Below are positions 49,982 to 59,189 of a stretch of DNA of 64,000 nucleotides, one piece after another (within the stretch, counting starts at the first letter, position 1; the number at the start of each line of letters is the position of its first letter). The position numbers were made by a program, and so were the translations under genes. The notes beneath the pieces were generated by a model that had not been told where the DNA came from, did not search any database, and saw nothing but the letters and a program-made list of their open reading frames with translations. The DNA is from Hutsoniella sourekii ATCC 700629. Its GTDB lineage: Bacteria > Bacillota > Bacilli > Lactobacillales > Aerococcaceae. The stretch covers positions 25,240 to 89,239 of the forward strand of contig NZ_JADD01000011.1 in assembly GCF_000518205.1 (NCBI RefSeq), given 5' to 3'.

Positions 49982-50025
49982 ACAATATATAGTATAATAG
50001 AAACAGTTTGAGCACAATATCTTGT
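49982..50025 (+). promoter_or_regulatory. Pair of NrdR-type boxes at nrd promoter
   Basis: ACAATATATAGT (49982-49993) and ACAATATCTTGT (50014-50025), 32 bases apart start to start, about three helical turns, as is usual for NrdR boxes. The first overlaps the -10 TATAAT at 49993-49998. The second lies in a perfect GAGCACAA-TATC-TTGTGCTC palindrome. NrdR, the ATP/dATP-sensing repressor, would act here. Confidence 0.72.
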
Positions 50026-50048
50026 GCTCATTTTATTGGAGGAAGAAA

Positions 50049-50285
50049 ATGAAGAAAATTACCATTTACAGTAAAGTTGGTTGTGGCGAGTGTATGTTCA
50101 CCAAGAAATTCCTTGAAAGCCATCAAGTGGATTTTGTCGAACACAACCTAACACACGAAACCGATAAAATAGACGATGTTAAACAATTAGGATTTACTAG
50201 CTTGCCAGTGGTTGTGGTAGAAGGGGAAGAACCTTTTAGTGGTTATCAACCTGATCGCTTACAAGAGATCGTGAATTCCTTATGA
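50049..50285 (+). CDS. nrdH: Glutaredoxin-like electron donor NrdH
   Basis: Reduces NrdE. 78 residues of thioredoxin fold; active site CGEC at about residues 11-14, LPVVVVEG cis-Pro loop, and FSGYQPDRL specific to NrdH. ATG at 50049 follows TTGGAGGAAG. First gene of nrdHIEF; overlaps nrdI by four bases. Confidence 0.94.
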   Translation: MKKITIYSKVGCGECMFTKKFLESHQVDFVEHNLTHETDKIDDVKQLGFTSLPVVVVEGEEPFSGYQPDRLQEIVNSL

Positions 50286-50647
50286 TTGTATTCTTTTCGC
50301 TAACCGGTCAGACTAGACGTTTTGTTAAGAAGCTAGCCTGTGACCAGACGATTGAATTAAAGAGTGGCGAAGAGATACCCAAGATGACCCAGCCTTATTT
50401 ACTAATTGTCCCTACCTATGTTGAAGAAGTTGTTGAAGTAGTCTTTGACTTCTTAGATCATGGGGATAACGCCTCCTATTGCAAGGGAGTTTGTGGGTCT
50501 GGTAATCGTAATTTCGCCCAGTTGTTTTGTTTTACAGCCAAAGATATTGCTGAAGATTATCACATCCCGCTTCTACATATGTTTGAGTTTCAAGGAAGCG
50601 AGAACGATGTAGCTAAAGTTGAAGAGGAGCTGAAAAAACTTGCTTAA
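50282..50647 (+). CDS. nrdI: Flavodoxin-like NrdI
   Basis: FMN protein that supplies oxidant to form the dimanganese-tyrosyl radical in NrdF. 121 residues: FFSLTGQTRRFV phosphate loop and GSGNRNFAQLFC flavin loop. Overlaps nrdH and nrdE, showing tight coupling. Confidence 0.95.
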   Translation: MIVFFSLTGQTRRFVKKLACDQTIELKSGEEIPKMTQPYLLIVPTYVEEVVEVVFDFLDHGDNASYCKGVCGSGNRNFAQLFCFTAKDIAEDYHIPLLHMFEFQGSENDVAKVEEELKKLA

Positions 50648-52865
50648 CCGTACCTTAACCGAAAAAGAAGATGTTTCTTACTTTAAACTAAATAACCAAA
50701 TCAATATACCTGTAGACGGACAGATTCCCCTCTACAAAGACAAGGAAGCCGTTCGGGCTTATTTCTTGGAGAACATTAATATGAATACCGTTTTCTTCTA
50801 TACCCTAGAAGAAAAGCTGGATTATCTGGTTCGGGAAGACTATATTGATGAGGCTGTTTTGCTGCAATACAAGATTAATCCCCGTGAGGAATTAGCCAAG
50901 GAAAACGAAGGAAAGAACTATGATTTTGCCTTTGTTAAAGGGCTATTCCAAAAGATTTACAAGCATAAATTCCGTTTTGAAAGCTTTATGGGCGCCTATA
51001 AATTTTACACCCAGTATGCGCTTAAGACCAATGATAACAAGAAATACTTGGAGCGCTATGAAGACCGAATTGCCTTTAATGCCTTGTATTTAGCAGCCGG
51101 TGACAAGGATTTGGCCATGGATTTAGCTGAAGAGATGATTACCCAGCGTTACCAACCCGCTACACCAACCTTCCTCAATGCCGGTAAGAAGCGCCGCGGC
51201 GAATTGGTATCTTGTTTCTTGATTGATTTTGATGATTCCATGTTATCGATCGGGCGAGGAATCAACTCAGCCCTTCAATTATCTCGTCTAGGCGGGGGAG
51301 TTGGCTGTAACTTGTCTAACTTACGAGCCGCAGGCGATCCGATCAAGAAGATCGAAAATGCTTCGTCTGGTGTAATCCCAGTAATGAAGTTGTTGGAGGA
51401 TAGCTTCTCTTATAGTAATCAGTTAGGCCAACGTAATGGTGCTGGTGTGGCTTACTTGAATGTTTTCCACCCAGATATCTATGCCTTCTTGTCAACCAAG
51501 AAGGAGAACGCAGATGAGAAGATTCGTGTCAAGACCTTATCGCTAGGTTTAGTTGTACCGGATAAGTATTACGAATTAATCAAGACCAACCAGCCGATGT
51601 ACCTCTTTAGTCCTTATGATGTCGAGCGTGAATACGGTCAACCTTTCTCCTATATTGACATCACTGAACATTACGACGAGATGGTAGCCAATAAGGCAAT
51701 CCATAAGAAAAAGATCAATGCCCGCGAATTGGAGCAAGAAATTTCTCGTCTGCAACAAGAGTCTGGCTACCCTTACATTATTAATATCGATACCGTTAAC
51801 CGGGCTAACCCGGTGGCTGGTCGAATTATTATGTCCAACTTATGTAGTGAGATCTTCCAACCGCAAGAGCCTTCCAAGCTGAATGCGGACTTATCTTATG
51901 AGGAAGTGGGAACGGATATTTCATGTAACCTAGGTTCTTCTAATATCGTTAACCTGATGGAATCGCCTGACTTTGGTCATTCCATTGAAGTAGCGGTAAG
52001 AGCTCTTACTACGGTCACCGACCAGACAGACCTTGAAGAAGTTCCAACCATCCAAAAGGGGAACGAACTTTATCACACCATCGGACTAGGAGCCATGGGA
52101 CTGCATACGCAATTAGCCTTGCATCAAATCGAATACGGTTCACCTGAGTCCTTGGAGTTTGTGGATGCTTACTTTAGAACGGTTAACTACTATTCAATTC
52201 TAGCTAGCAATAAGATTGCTAGAGAACGCGAGCAAGTCTTCCATGACTTTGATCAGTCGAAGTATGCGGATGGTAGTTACTTCCAGCCTTATATTGATGA
52301 GGAATTTAACTTCCAATACGACAAAATTAAAGACTTGTTCCAGAATATTCACGTGCCAACCAGCCAAGATTGGCAAGAATTAGCTCGTAACGTTCAAGCT
52401 TTTGGTATGTATCACCGCAACCGCTTAGCGATTGCCCCTAATGGTTCCATCTCTTATATCAACGAAACGAGTGCTTCACTTCATCCAATTACTCAACGAG
52501 TAGAGCACCGCCAAGAAAAGACCGTAGGAGCAATCTTCTACCCAGCACCTTACTTATCGAATGAGACGATTGATTACTATGTCTCTGCTTATGATATGGA
52601 CCAACGCAAGATCATTGATGTCTATGCAGCTGCCCAACCGCATATCGATCAAGGCATGAGTTTGACTCTGTTTATGCGGTCGGATATCCCTGAAGGTATC
52701 TATGAATGGAAGCAAGGGAAGACGACTAAGATGACAACCCGTGACTTGAATCGTCTTCGTAACTATGCCTATAGTAAAGGTATTAAGTCCTTGTACTATG
52801 TTCGTACCTTTACCGAAGACGGCGATATTATTGGAGCCAATGATTGTGAATCTTGTGTGGTATAG
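50640..52865 (+). CDS. nrdE: Ribonucleotide reductase class Ib, large subunit
   Basis: Reduces ribonucleoside diphosphates. Conserved Cys in GELVSCFL and SNLCSEI, radical-path Tyr pair in KGIKSLYYVRT, and the C-terminal thiol pair CESC that NrdH reduces. 741 residues; lacks the ATP-cone found in class Ia. Start is TTG at 50640, overlapping the nrdI end, with GAGGAG ten bases before. Confidence 0.97.
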   Translation: MLNRTLTEKEDVSYFKLNNQINIPVDGQIPLYKDKEAVRAYFLENINMNTVFFYTLEEKLDYLVREDYIDEAVLLQYKINPREELAKENEGKNYDFAFVKGLFQKIYKHKFRFESFMGAYKFYTQYALKTNDNKKYLERYEDRIAFNALYLAAGDKDLAMDLAEEMITQRYQPATPTFLNAGKKRRGELVSCFLIDFDDSMLSIGRGINSALQLSRLGGGVGCNLSNLRAAGDPIKKIENASSGVIPVMKLLEDSFSYSNQLGQRNGAGVAYLNVFHPDIYAFLSTKKENADEKIRVKTLSLGLVVPDKYYELIKTNQPMYLFSPYDVEREYGQPFSYIDITEHYDEMVANKAIHKKKINARELEQEISRLQQESGYPYIINIDTVNRANPVAGRIIMSNLCSEIFQPQEPSKLNADLSYEEVGTDISCNLGSSNIVNLMESPDFGHSIEVAVRALTTVTDQTDLEEVPTIQKGNELYHTIGLGAMGLHTQLALHQIEYGSPESLEFVDAYFRTVNYYSILASNKIAREREQVFHDFDQSKYADGSYFQPYIDEEFNFQYDKIKDLFQNIHVPTSQDWQELARNVQAFGMYHRNRLAIAPNGSISYINETSASLHPITQRVEHRQEKTVGAIFYPAPYLSNETIDYYVSAYDMDQRKIIDVYAAAQPHIDQGMSLTLFMRSDIPEGIYEWKQGKTTKMTTRDLNRLRNYAYSKGIKSLYYVRTFTEDGDIIGANDCESCVV

Positions 52866-52877
52866 AAAGGAAGAATC

Positions 52878-53837
52878 ATGACTTTTTTACATTATAAAGC
52901 GATCGATTGGAATCGAATCGAAGATGCGATTGATAAATTTACTTGGGAAAAGTTAACCTCCCAATTCTGGTTAGATACCCGGATTCCGGTTTCTAATGAC
53001 TTGGATGATTGGCGTGGCTTATCGGCTGAAGAACGAGATGTAGTTAATAAAGCCTTTGGTGGCTTGACCTTATTGGATACTCTTCAATCGGAAGAAGGCG
53101 CTAATGTTATGCGTGAAGACGTGCGAACTCAACATGAAGAAGCCATTTTGAATAATATTTTATTTATGGAATCTGTTCACGCCAAGAGTTATTCAACGAT
53201 CTTTATCTCCTTGAATGATAGCAAGGAGATTGATGAGATCTTCGAGTGGACCAATAATAATGAACGCCTTCAATACAAGGCTAAGGTCATTAATGACATC
53301 TACCAGAATGGTACAGCCCTTCAAAAGAAAATAGCCAGTGTATTCTTGGAATCTTTCTTGTTCTATAGTGGCTTTTATACGCCTTTATGGTACTTAGGAA
53401 ATAACTTATTGCCGAACGTGGCAGAGATTATCAAACTAATTATTCGAGACGAGTCTGTTCATGGAACCTACCTCGGTTATAAGTTCCAACTCGCCTACAA
53501 TGAATTAGACGAAGCGGAACAAGCAGAGATTCGGGATTGGATGTACAGCCTCTTGTTCGACTTGATGGAGAATGAGTTGGCCTATACCCATGACGTCTAT
53601 GACCAAGTGGGTTGGAGTGAAGACGTTAAAATCTTTGTTAAATACAACGCCAACAAAGCCTTGCAAAACTTAGGCTTTCCTGCTTTCTTCCCTGACGGAG
53701 TAGCAGAGGATGTACACCCAGTGGTGATGAACGGTTTATCCACAGAGACTTCTAACCATGACTTCTTCTCTCAAGTAGGTTCTGGCTACTTGATGGGCGA
53801 AGTTGAGGCGATGGATGACGACGATTACGATTTCTAA
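52878..53837 (+). CDS. nrdF: Ribonucleotide reductase class Ib, small subunit
   Basis: Carries the dimetal-tyrosyl radical. Ligand motifs EEGANVMRED..EEAILN, MESVHAKSY and RDESVHGTYLG give the Glu/His set; 319 residues. RBS AAAGGAAG, 12 bases after nrdE. Last nrd gene. Confidence 0.97.
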   Translation: MTFLHYKAIDWNRIEDAIDKFTWEKLTSQFWLDTRIPVSNDLDDWRGLSAEERDVVNKAFGGLTLLDTLQSEEGANVMREDVRTQHEEAILNNILFMESVHAKSYSTIFISLNDSKEIDEIFEWTNNNERLQYKAKVINDIYQNGTALQKKIASVFLESFLFYSGFYTPLWYLGNNLLPNVAEIIKLIIRDESVHGTYLGYKFQLAYNELDEAEQAEIRDWMYSLLFDLMENELAYTHDVYDQVGWSEDVKIFVKYNANKALQNLGFPAFFPDGVAEDVHPVVMNGLSTETSNHDFFSQVGSGYLMGEVEAMDDDDYDF

Positions 53838-53874
53838 GCTAGCAACCAGGGTGCGCGTATTTCTTCTAGGATGA

Positions 53875-53903
53875 TTGAATTGCTTGTCTATATTAGCTAT
53901 ACT
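53875..53903 (+). promoter_or_regulatory. Promoter of degV gene
   Basis: TTGAAT, 17-base spacer, TATACT; about 50 bases before the start. Confidence 0.6.
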
Positions 53904-53955
53904 GAAGATAATAAAATGAATCTAAAATAAAAATCATCCAATTTGGAGGGAATAC

Positions 53956-54804
53956 ATGAAAAAATGGAAAATCATTGCCGACTCTGGGTCGGATATCCGT
54001 CAAGTCTCAGACTTAAATGAAGAGGTTGCTTATAGCTTTGTGCCCTTGATGTTAACAGTTGATAATGAAATTTATATCGACAATGGTGACTTATCAACCA
54101 AGGAATTTGAGACCATTCTCCAACAAGCGACTGGCGCTACATCGAGTGCTTGTCCTTCACCAGATGCATACGCAGAAGAATTTCGTGGCGCTGAGAATGT
54201 GTTTTGTGTAACGATTACAGGTAGCCTATCTGGTAGTTATAACAGTGCCCGGATGGGACGCGATATGGTCCTGGAAGAAAATCCAGACGCCAATATCTAC
54301 ATCCTTGACTCTCATAGTGCTAGTGGTGAAATCAACTTAATCATTGAACGTGCCTGTCAACTGGCTAATGAAGGCGTGGACTTTGATCAAATGGTTCAAG
54401 AGATTGAAGCCTATAGCCAACAAACCGACTTACGCTTCTTATTACAAAGCGTTCAGAACTTGGTCAAAAACGGGCGAGTTTCTAAGATTATGGGTCAAAT
54501 GATCGGCATGTTAAATATCTTGCTTATTGGGGCTCGTACACCCGAAGGAACAATCGAGTTGGCTCATAAATCCAGAGGACTCAAACGGGGCATTCGCGCT
54601 CTAGTTGATTCTATGGTTGAATCAGGTTATAAGGGTGGTAAGGTGAGTATCACTCATGTTGAGAATAAGGAGACTGCTGATAAGATTGCTAAAGCCATCT
54701 TGGAACGCTTCCCTGAAGCCGAGATTAGTTACCACTTGTCTAGTTATTTAGTGACCTATTATGCCGAAACAGGTGGCGTTCTGGTCGGCTATGAGAAAGC
54801 TTAA
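53956..54804 (+). CDS. DegV family fatty-acid-binding protein
   Basis: DegV/FakB fold; family members bind fatty acids for the FakA kinase. IIADSGSDI at the start, TSSACPSPDAY and TITGSLSGSYNSARM lipid-loop motifs. 282 residues, cytosolic. RBS TTGGAGGG. Whether it delivers fatty acids here depends on fakA elsewhere. Confidence 0.92.
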   Translation: MKKWKIIADSGSDIRQVSDLNEEVAYSFVPLMLTVDNEIYIDNGDLSTKEFETILQQATGATSSACPSPDAYAEEFRGAENVFCVTITGSLSGSYNSARMGRDMVLEENPDANIYILDSHSASGEINLIIERACQLANEGVDFDQMVQEIEAYSQQTDLRFLLQSVQNLVKNGRVSKIMGQMIGMLNILLIGARTPEGTIELAHKSRGLKRGIRALVDSMVESGYKGGKVSITHVENKETADKIAKAILERFPEAEISYHLSSYLVTYYAETGGVLVGYEKA

Positions 54805-54812
54805 ATTTGAGG

Positions 54813-54843
54813 AACTGAGTAGGGCTAGACCTGCTCAGTTTTT
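54813..54843 (+). terminator. Terminator of degV gene
   Basis: AACTGAG / CTCAGTT stem with AGG/CCT inside and a short T-run. Confidence 0.78.
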
Positions 54844-54877
54844 GCTTTTAGATCCTTTATACTTATCGGTGATTAAG

Positions 54878-54901
54878 ACTAGCTTGTTGCTAGTTTTTTT
54901 G
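54878..54901 (+). terminator. Second small terminator
   Basis: ACTAGC / GCTAGT with TTGTT loop and seven T, 38 bases before the next gene. Confidence 0.65.
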
Positions 54902-54938
54902 TGATAATAGTAGATATCAAGTAATCGGAGGGCCCGCT

Positions 54939-56318
54939 ATGAAGCTTCATCTTCTGCATACAAATGATTTACACGGTCATCTTGAAAATTGGCCAGTGAT
55001 TCAAGCCTTTATCCAAGAGCAGCAGAATCAATTCACCCAAGCTGGAGAACAAGTCATCACCATCGATATCGGAGATGCCATGGATGCTCAGCACCCTTTG
55101 GTTGAAGCCAGTGTCGGCCAGGTGATGGTGGATTTATTTAATCAAGCGGATTATGATCTAGCAACTATTGGAAACAATGAGGGATTGAATTTCACACCTG
55201 ATCAGTTAGCGGCACGCTATCAAGAGGCTGACTTTCAACTCGTGATTAGTAATCTCTTATTAGCCGAGACAGACCAGGTCCCTAAGTGGGGCCAGTTAGT
55301 TTATTACCAACCTGTCGCTTCTGGGAAAGTGGTCGCCTTTATCGGCTTAACCGCTCCTTATCCCTCCTACCATCTAAACCACTACGTCATCCAAGAGCCC
55401 CTCTACGCCTTAAGGCAGGCACTGGACCAAATCGAGCTTCGAGAAGATGTGATCGGCATTGTTTTGTTGAGTCATCTAGGTATTCAAATGGACCGCCAGA
55501 TAGCCCAGGAATTCCCGCAAATTCAAGTGATTCTTGGCGGTCATACCCATCATTTACTGGTTGAAGGCGAGTGGGTGAATGAGTCTCTTCTAGCAGCTTG
55601 TGGGCGGTATGGCGACTTTGTTGGCCATGTCACCATGAATTATGATTGGGTGACCGGTCGTTGGGACTTGAAAGCGAGAGCCTATGATACGGTTCAGTTA
55701 AGGGAAGAATTTGCTATCCCCGATTCAGCGGGACAGGTCTATTTGAATCAAGGAAGACAAGCCCTCGCAGACCGGAGAATTGCCTACTCAAGTCAAGCCT
55801 ATTATGCCCTAGACTTAGAAGGAGATCATTCCTTTATCCAACTGGCCCTAGAGGCAGTCGATCAGACCTTGGATTGCGACCTCGTTTTTTTGAATTCTGG
55901 TTTATTTCTCAGTGATTTACCCCAAGGTTGGATTAGTGAAAATGACCTACATGAAGCCTTACCCCATCCCATGCACCTAGCAACAGTCCGCTTAAAGGGG
56001 AGTGAATTAATAGAGTTTCTTGAGTCTGTTGACCAACAAGCCGATGACTTGAAGGATACCTTGATTAGCGGACTCGGCTTTCGAGGCAAGGTCTTTGGTG
56101 AGATCGTCTTCAAGGGCTTGGACTATCATCCGGTGATTGACCAATGGTCCATTGGCGGACAGCTGATCCAGAAAGATCAGACTTACCGGCTGGGGACCGT
56201 TGACCATTTGACCTTCTTGTCCTTCTTTCCCGTCTTGACGCGACGAGGAGAAGCGAATTTATTATTTCCAGATTTCTTAAGACACGTTGTCGCTCATTAT
56301 TTGAGGCAGATTAATTGA
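54939..56318 (+). CDS. Metallophosphatase/5'-nucleotidase family protein (YunD-like)
   Basis: Calcineurin-like phosphoesterase. Metal motifs HTNDLHGHLENW, DIGDAMD, TIGNNEG, LSHLGI and GGHTHH, then a 5'-nucleotidase C-terminal domain. 459 residues without signal peptide, so cytosolic, unlike secreted UshA. The second motif GNNE replaces the common GNHE. It leads a four-gene run also found in other Firmicutes. Confidence 0.9.
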   Translation: MKLHLLHTNDLHGHLENWPVIQAFIQEQQNQFTQAGEQVITIDIGDAMDAQHPLVEASVGQVMVDLFNQADYDLATIGNNEGLNFTPDQLAARYQEADFQLVISNLLLAETDQVPKWGQLVYYQPVASGKVVAFIGLTAPYPSYHLNHYVIQEPLYALRQALDQIELREDVIGIVLLSHLGIQMDRQIAQEFPQIQVILGGHTHHLLVEGEWVNESLLAACGRYGDFVGHVTMNYDWVTGRWDLKARAYDTVQLREEFAIPDSAGQVYLNQGRQALADRRIAYSSQAYYALDLEGDHSFIQLALEAVDQTLDCDLVFLNSGLFLSDLPQGWISENDLHEALPHPMHLATVRLKGSELIEFLESVDQQADDLKDTLISGLGFRGKVFGEIVFKGLDYHPVIDQWSIGGQLIQKDQTYRLGTVDHLTFLSFFPVLTRRGEANLLFPDFLRHVVAHYLRQIN

Positions 56319-56330
56319 TTGGAGGAGACT

Positions 56331-56999
56331 ATGACCAAGCAAACACAGACAAATCAAATTGACCAAGAGCTGTCCAAAGCCCTTGAAGAGCTGACCCAGA
56401 ATCAGTCTGACTTGGACTATCATATTAGTCGTTTGGACGATAGCCATGTGAGTATTGAAGATCAAGACTATCAACTTGTCGCTAACTACCGCGAGGGTTT
56501 TGACTTGGAAGCTTTTAAAGGCCGTTATGATGATTATTTTTCCAAGTATGATTATATTGTTGGGGACTGGGGCCATGACCAATTAAGACTGCGGGGTTTT
56601 TATCAGATTAACTACCGCAAGGCGTCCAAGGACCGGCAGATCAATTATGTCGTTGATTATTTGAGAGAGTATTGCAACTTTGGCTGTGCTTACTTTATCC
56701 TAGGCAAAGACCAGGCGGTAGCTGAATATCCAGAAGCTCTCGACCATTACTTGAAGCAATTAGAACAGGGGCCTAGCCATAAGCCGAGTTCCAAGCGCAA
56801 GAAAAATAACAAACGCTCTGCCAAACGCAACTCCAAGCGGCCATCTGTTAAAGGTAAGAATAATGAGAGTAGCCGCTCCAACAAGCATGATCATTTCCAA
56901 ATAAACACCGATAACAAAAAGAAAACCGCTCGGTCAGTGGAAACGGTCAGAACTAAAACAAAGCACAAAGGTTCCTTTATTATCAAGAAGAAAGGTTAG
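56331..56999 (+). CDS. YutD-like protein (DUF1027) with basic tail
   Basis: Conserved Firmicute protein of unknown function. The core (about 45-145) has YDDYFSKYDYIVGDWG and LRLRGFY; the last ~75 residues are a Lys/Arg/Asn/Ser-rich tail ending FIIKKKG, which suggests nucleic-acid binding. 222 residues from the ATG at 56331 behind TTGGAGGAG. Confidence 0.88.
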   Translation: MTKQTQTNQIDQELSKALEELTQNQSDLDYHISRLDDSHVSIEDQDYQLVANYREGFDLEAFKGRYDDYFSKYDYIVGDWGHDQLRLRGFYQINYRKASKDRQINYVVDYLREYCNFGCAYFILGKDQAVAEYPEALDHYLKQLEQGPSHKPSSKRKKNNKRSAKRNSKRPSVKGKNNESSRSNKHDHFQINTDNKKKTARSVETVRTKTKHKGSFIIKKKG

Positions 57000-57003
57000 G
57001 TTT

Positions 57004-57777
57004 ATGCGTAAGTACAAGGGATATTTAATTGATTTAGATGGGACAACTTATTTTGGTGGTCACCGGATTCCGACCGCTGAGACCTTTATCAAGCAATTGA
57101 TTGAGCAGGAGATCCCGTTTAAGTTTGTTACCAATAATGCTACCCGCAGCAATAAAGAAATCGCACAAATGTTGCGTCAAGATTATCAATTACCGGTGGA
57201 TCCAGATATGATCTATACTTCTATACAAGCTATGATTGATTATATTCATCACTTGAATCCCAAAGCCAAGTTATATGTAGTGGGAGAAGCGTCCTTGAAG
57301 CGCCAATTAGAAGAAGCAGATTTTCAACTGGTCGATGATTCGGCGGTAGATATTGTCGTCCAAGCTTTGAACCGCCAAGTAACTTATGCGGACTTGTCTC
57401 AGGCGACTCAAGCTATCTTAAATGGAGCCGAATTCCTAGTGACCAATACGGATAATCTGATTCCAACCAGTCAGGGATTACAACCCAGTTCAGGTGCTTT
57501 AACAGCTTTTATTCAGTATGCAAGCAAGAAAGAGCCGATTGTCATGGGTAAACCTCATGCTCCAATTATGGAAGGGGCCTTGGAGCAGCTTGGTTTAGCC
57601 AAGGATGAGGTCTTGATGGTAGGGGATAATTACCATACTGATATTCAAGCGGGCATTCAAGCAGGCATCGATACCTTGCTAGTTCTAACCGGCGTCACCC
57701 AGAAGGAAGAGTTGGATAGCCTGCCTATTCCTGCCACTTATGTTGTTGAAGACCTCAGTCATTGGTCACTTACATGA
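57004..57777 (+). CDS. HAD-superfamily sugar phosphatase, NagD/YutF type
   Basis: Phosphatase with DLDGTTYFGG (the second Asp and the usual nucleophile Asp are present), FVTNNATRS, KPHAPIM and GDNYHTDIQAG. 257 residues, TIGR01457 type. Five bases after the yutD-like gene and four-base overlap with the next gene. Confidence 0.93.
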   Translation: MRKYKGYLIDLDGTTYFGGHRIPTAETFIKQLIEQEIPFKFVTNNATRSNKEIAQMLRQDYQLPVDPDMIYTSIQAMIDYIHHLNPKAKLYVVGEASLKRQLEEADFQLVDDSAVDIVVQALNRQVTYADLSQATQAILNGAEFLVTNTDNLIPTSQGLQPSSGALTAFIQYASKKEPIVMGKPHAPIMEGALEQLGLAKDEVLMVGDNYHTDIQAGIQAGIDTLLVLTGVTQKEELDSLPIPATYVVEDLSHWSLT

Positions 57778-58400
57778 TCACTAAGCAAGTCAAACAAGCC
57801 GGGCATTTGGTTGTTTTTATTTTGACTAGTTTATCAGTGGCGGTAATCCTTACTACCCTGGTATCACCTTGGCTTTATCACTTATTTATTAAAGGACTAT
57901 CCCTAGATCAAGTGGCAGGCTTACCAGCGGGTCAACTAATGGCTAATTATCGTTATATGGTGCATTATTTACTGGATCCTTTTCAGCAGGTCTTTGAGCT
58001 TCCTGATTTTGCGAGTTCGCCGGCGGGTAAACAGCATTTTGTTGAAGTCAAGCATCTCTTTCAATTAAATGGCCTCTTATCATTGGCCTTGATCTGGTTG
58101 ACGGTCTGGCTCAACCAGCGGATCAAGAAGGGGCGTTACCGCAAAACTTATCTACCTTTTTTCCAGTTTGCGGTCGTTTTACCCTTGCTGTTAATTTTTG
58201 TCATGGTCCTCGCTTTTGATCAAATTTTTATTGCCTTTCACCAGCTTTTCTTTAGAAATGATCTCTGGCTATTTGATCCGCTCTTGGATCCCATTATTAC
58301 GGTGCTTCCTCAGTCTTTCTTTCTAGTGCTCTTTATAGTAGTCATTTTATTTTATGAGCTGGTCTTATTATTTATTCGTTGGTTATTTTACCGTAAATAA
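57774..58400 (+). CDS. TIGR01906 family integral membrane protein
   Basis: About four membrane helices around a hydrophilic loop (YRYMVHYLLDPFQQVFELPDF, ~50-95, written here by position only beyond this motif), the pattern of TIGR01906/DUF1461. 208 residues. The ATG overlaps the preceding stop (ATGA). Function unknown; it follows yutF homologues in many Lactobacillales. Confidence 0.88.
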   Translation: MITKQVKQAGHLVVFILTSLSVAVILTTLVSPWLYHLFIKGLSLDQVAGLPAGQLMANYRYMVHYLLDPFQQVFELPDFASSPAGKQHFVEVKHLFQLNGLLSLALIWLTVWLNQRIKKGRYRKTYLPFFQFAVVLPLLLIFVMVLAFDQIFIAFHQLFFRNDLWLFDPLLDPIITVLPQSFFLVLFIVVILFYELVLLFIRWLFYRK

Positions 58401-58471
58401 GACAGGGAAAATCAATTTATGCTATTGAGTCACTGTCAGTTGATCTTATCTGTAGGTATGGCAGTCATCTA

Positions 58472-58559
58472 AAAAAAGTCGAATATTCTTGATGTAAGGC
58501 TGGCTAGGAGTATGAACTCACTTGCTTGGCTAGCACTATCAAGAATATTCGACTTTTTT
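58472..58559. terminator. Long shared terminator between convergent operons
   Basis: Exact 22-bp stem AAAAAAGTCGAATATTCTTG.. / ..CAAGAATATTCGACTTTTTT with a ~44-base loop that pairs further (GGCTAG/CTAGC). A-run and T-run at both ends make it bidirectional. Confidence 0.92.
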
Positions 58560-58595
58560 AGTTTCAACATGAGTCTATCCAGTTAGAACTTAGGC

Positions 58596-59177
58596 TTACT
58601 GTGCGGAGGACTCGTGGTCACAGGTTTTATTTTCGATGGATTCGTGTGGAGAAGGGTGATCACTCACTTCATCTCTAGCCGGTTGGGCATGAGCGAGGCG
58701 ACTGGCGGCCGCTGCCGCTAAGGCTCCTACAATATCATCAATAAAGGTATTACAATGCTCGTCTTTGGAGTCATTCAAGCGGCCGATGATTCCGGGCTTG
58801 ACCTTGTCGACGTAACCAAAGTTAGTTAAACCAATGGAACCATAGACATTAACAATAGATAAGACAAGAATTTCGTCAATGCCATAAAGGCCTTCATCGC
58901 GCATCAGGAGGTCACAGAGAATATTCGAGAACTCTCCACGTTCAGCTGCCATGTCAATTTCAATGCCCGTAATGACAGCATTTTGTACCTCACGCTTTTC
59001 AAGGACGGCATGGACATTTTTCAGACAGTCTTCCAAGGTCAAGTCCGGGATATAATCCGTTTGTAATTGATAGACAATCTCAGCGATTTCTTCCAGGGCT
59101 ACCCCACGATCGGCTAATAGTTGACAAGCGTGATCGTGGAGGATGCTTTTTTTGAGTAGATTTTCTCTAGGTGTCAT
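58596..59177 (-). CDS. Phosphatidylglycerophosphatase A-like protein (YutG type)
   Basis: Homologous to PgpA, which dephosphorylates phosphatidylglycerol phosphate; Firmicute YutG proteins lack the membrane helices. Motifs DMAAERGEFS, NFGYVDKVKPG and FIDDIVGALAAAAASR. 193 residues with a polar C-terminal tail. Twelve bases after the reductase gene, so same operon. Confidence 0.88.
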   Translation of the reverse strand: MTPRENLLKKSILHDHACQLLADRGVALEEIAEIVYQLQTDYIPDLTLEDCLKNVHAVLEKREVQNAVITGIEIDMAAERGEFSNILCDLLMRDEGLYGIDEILVLSIVNVYGSIGLTNFGYVDKVKPGIIGRLNDSKDEHCNTFIDDIVGALAAAAASRLAHAQPARDEVSDHPSPHESIENKTCDHESSAQ

Positions 59178-59189
59178 TCTTTTTCCTCT

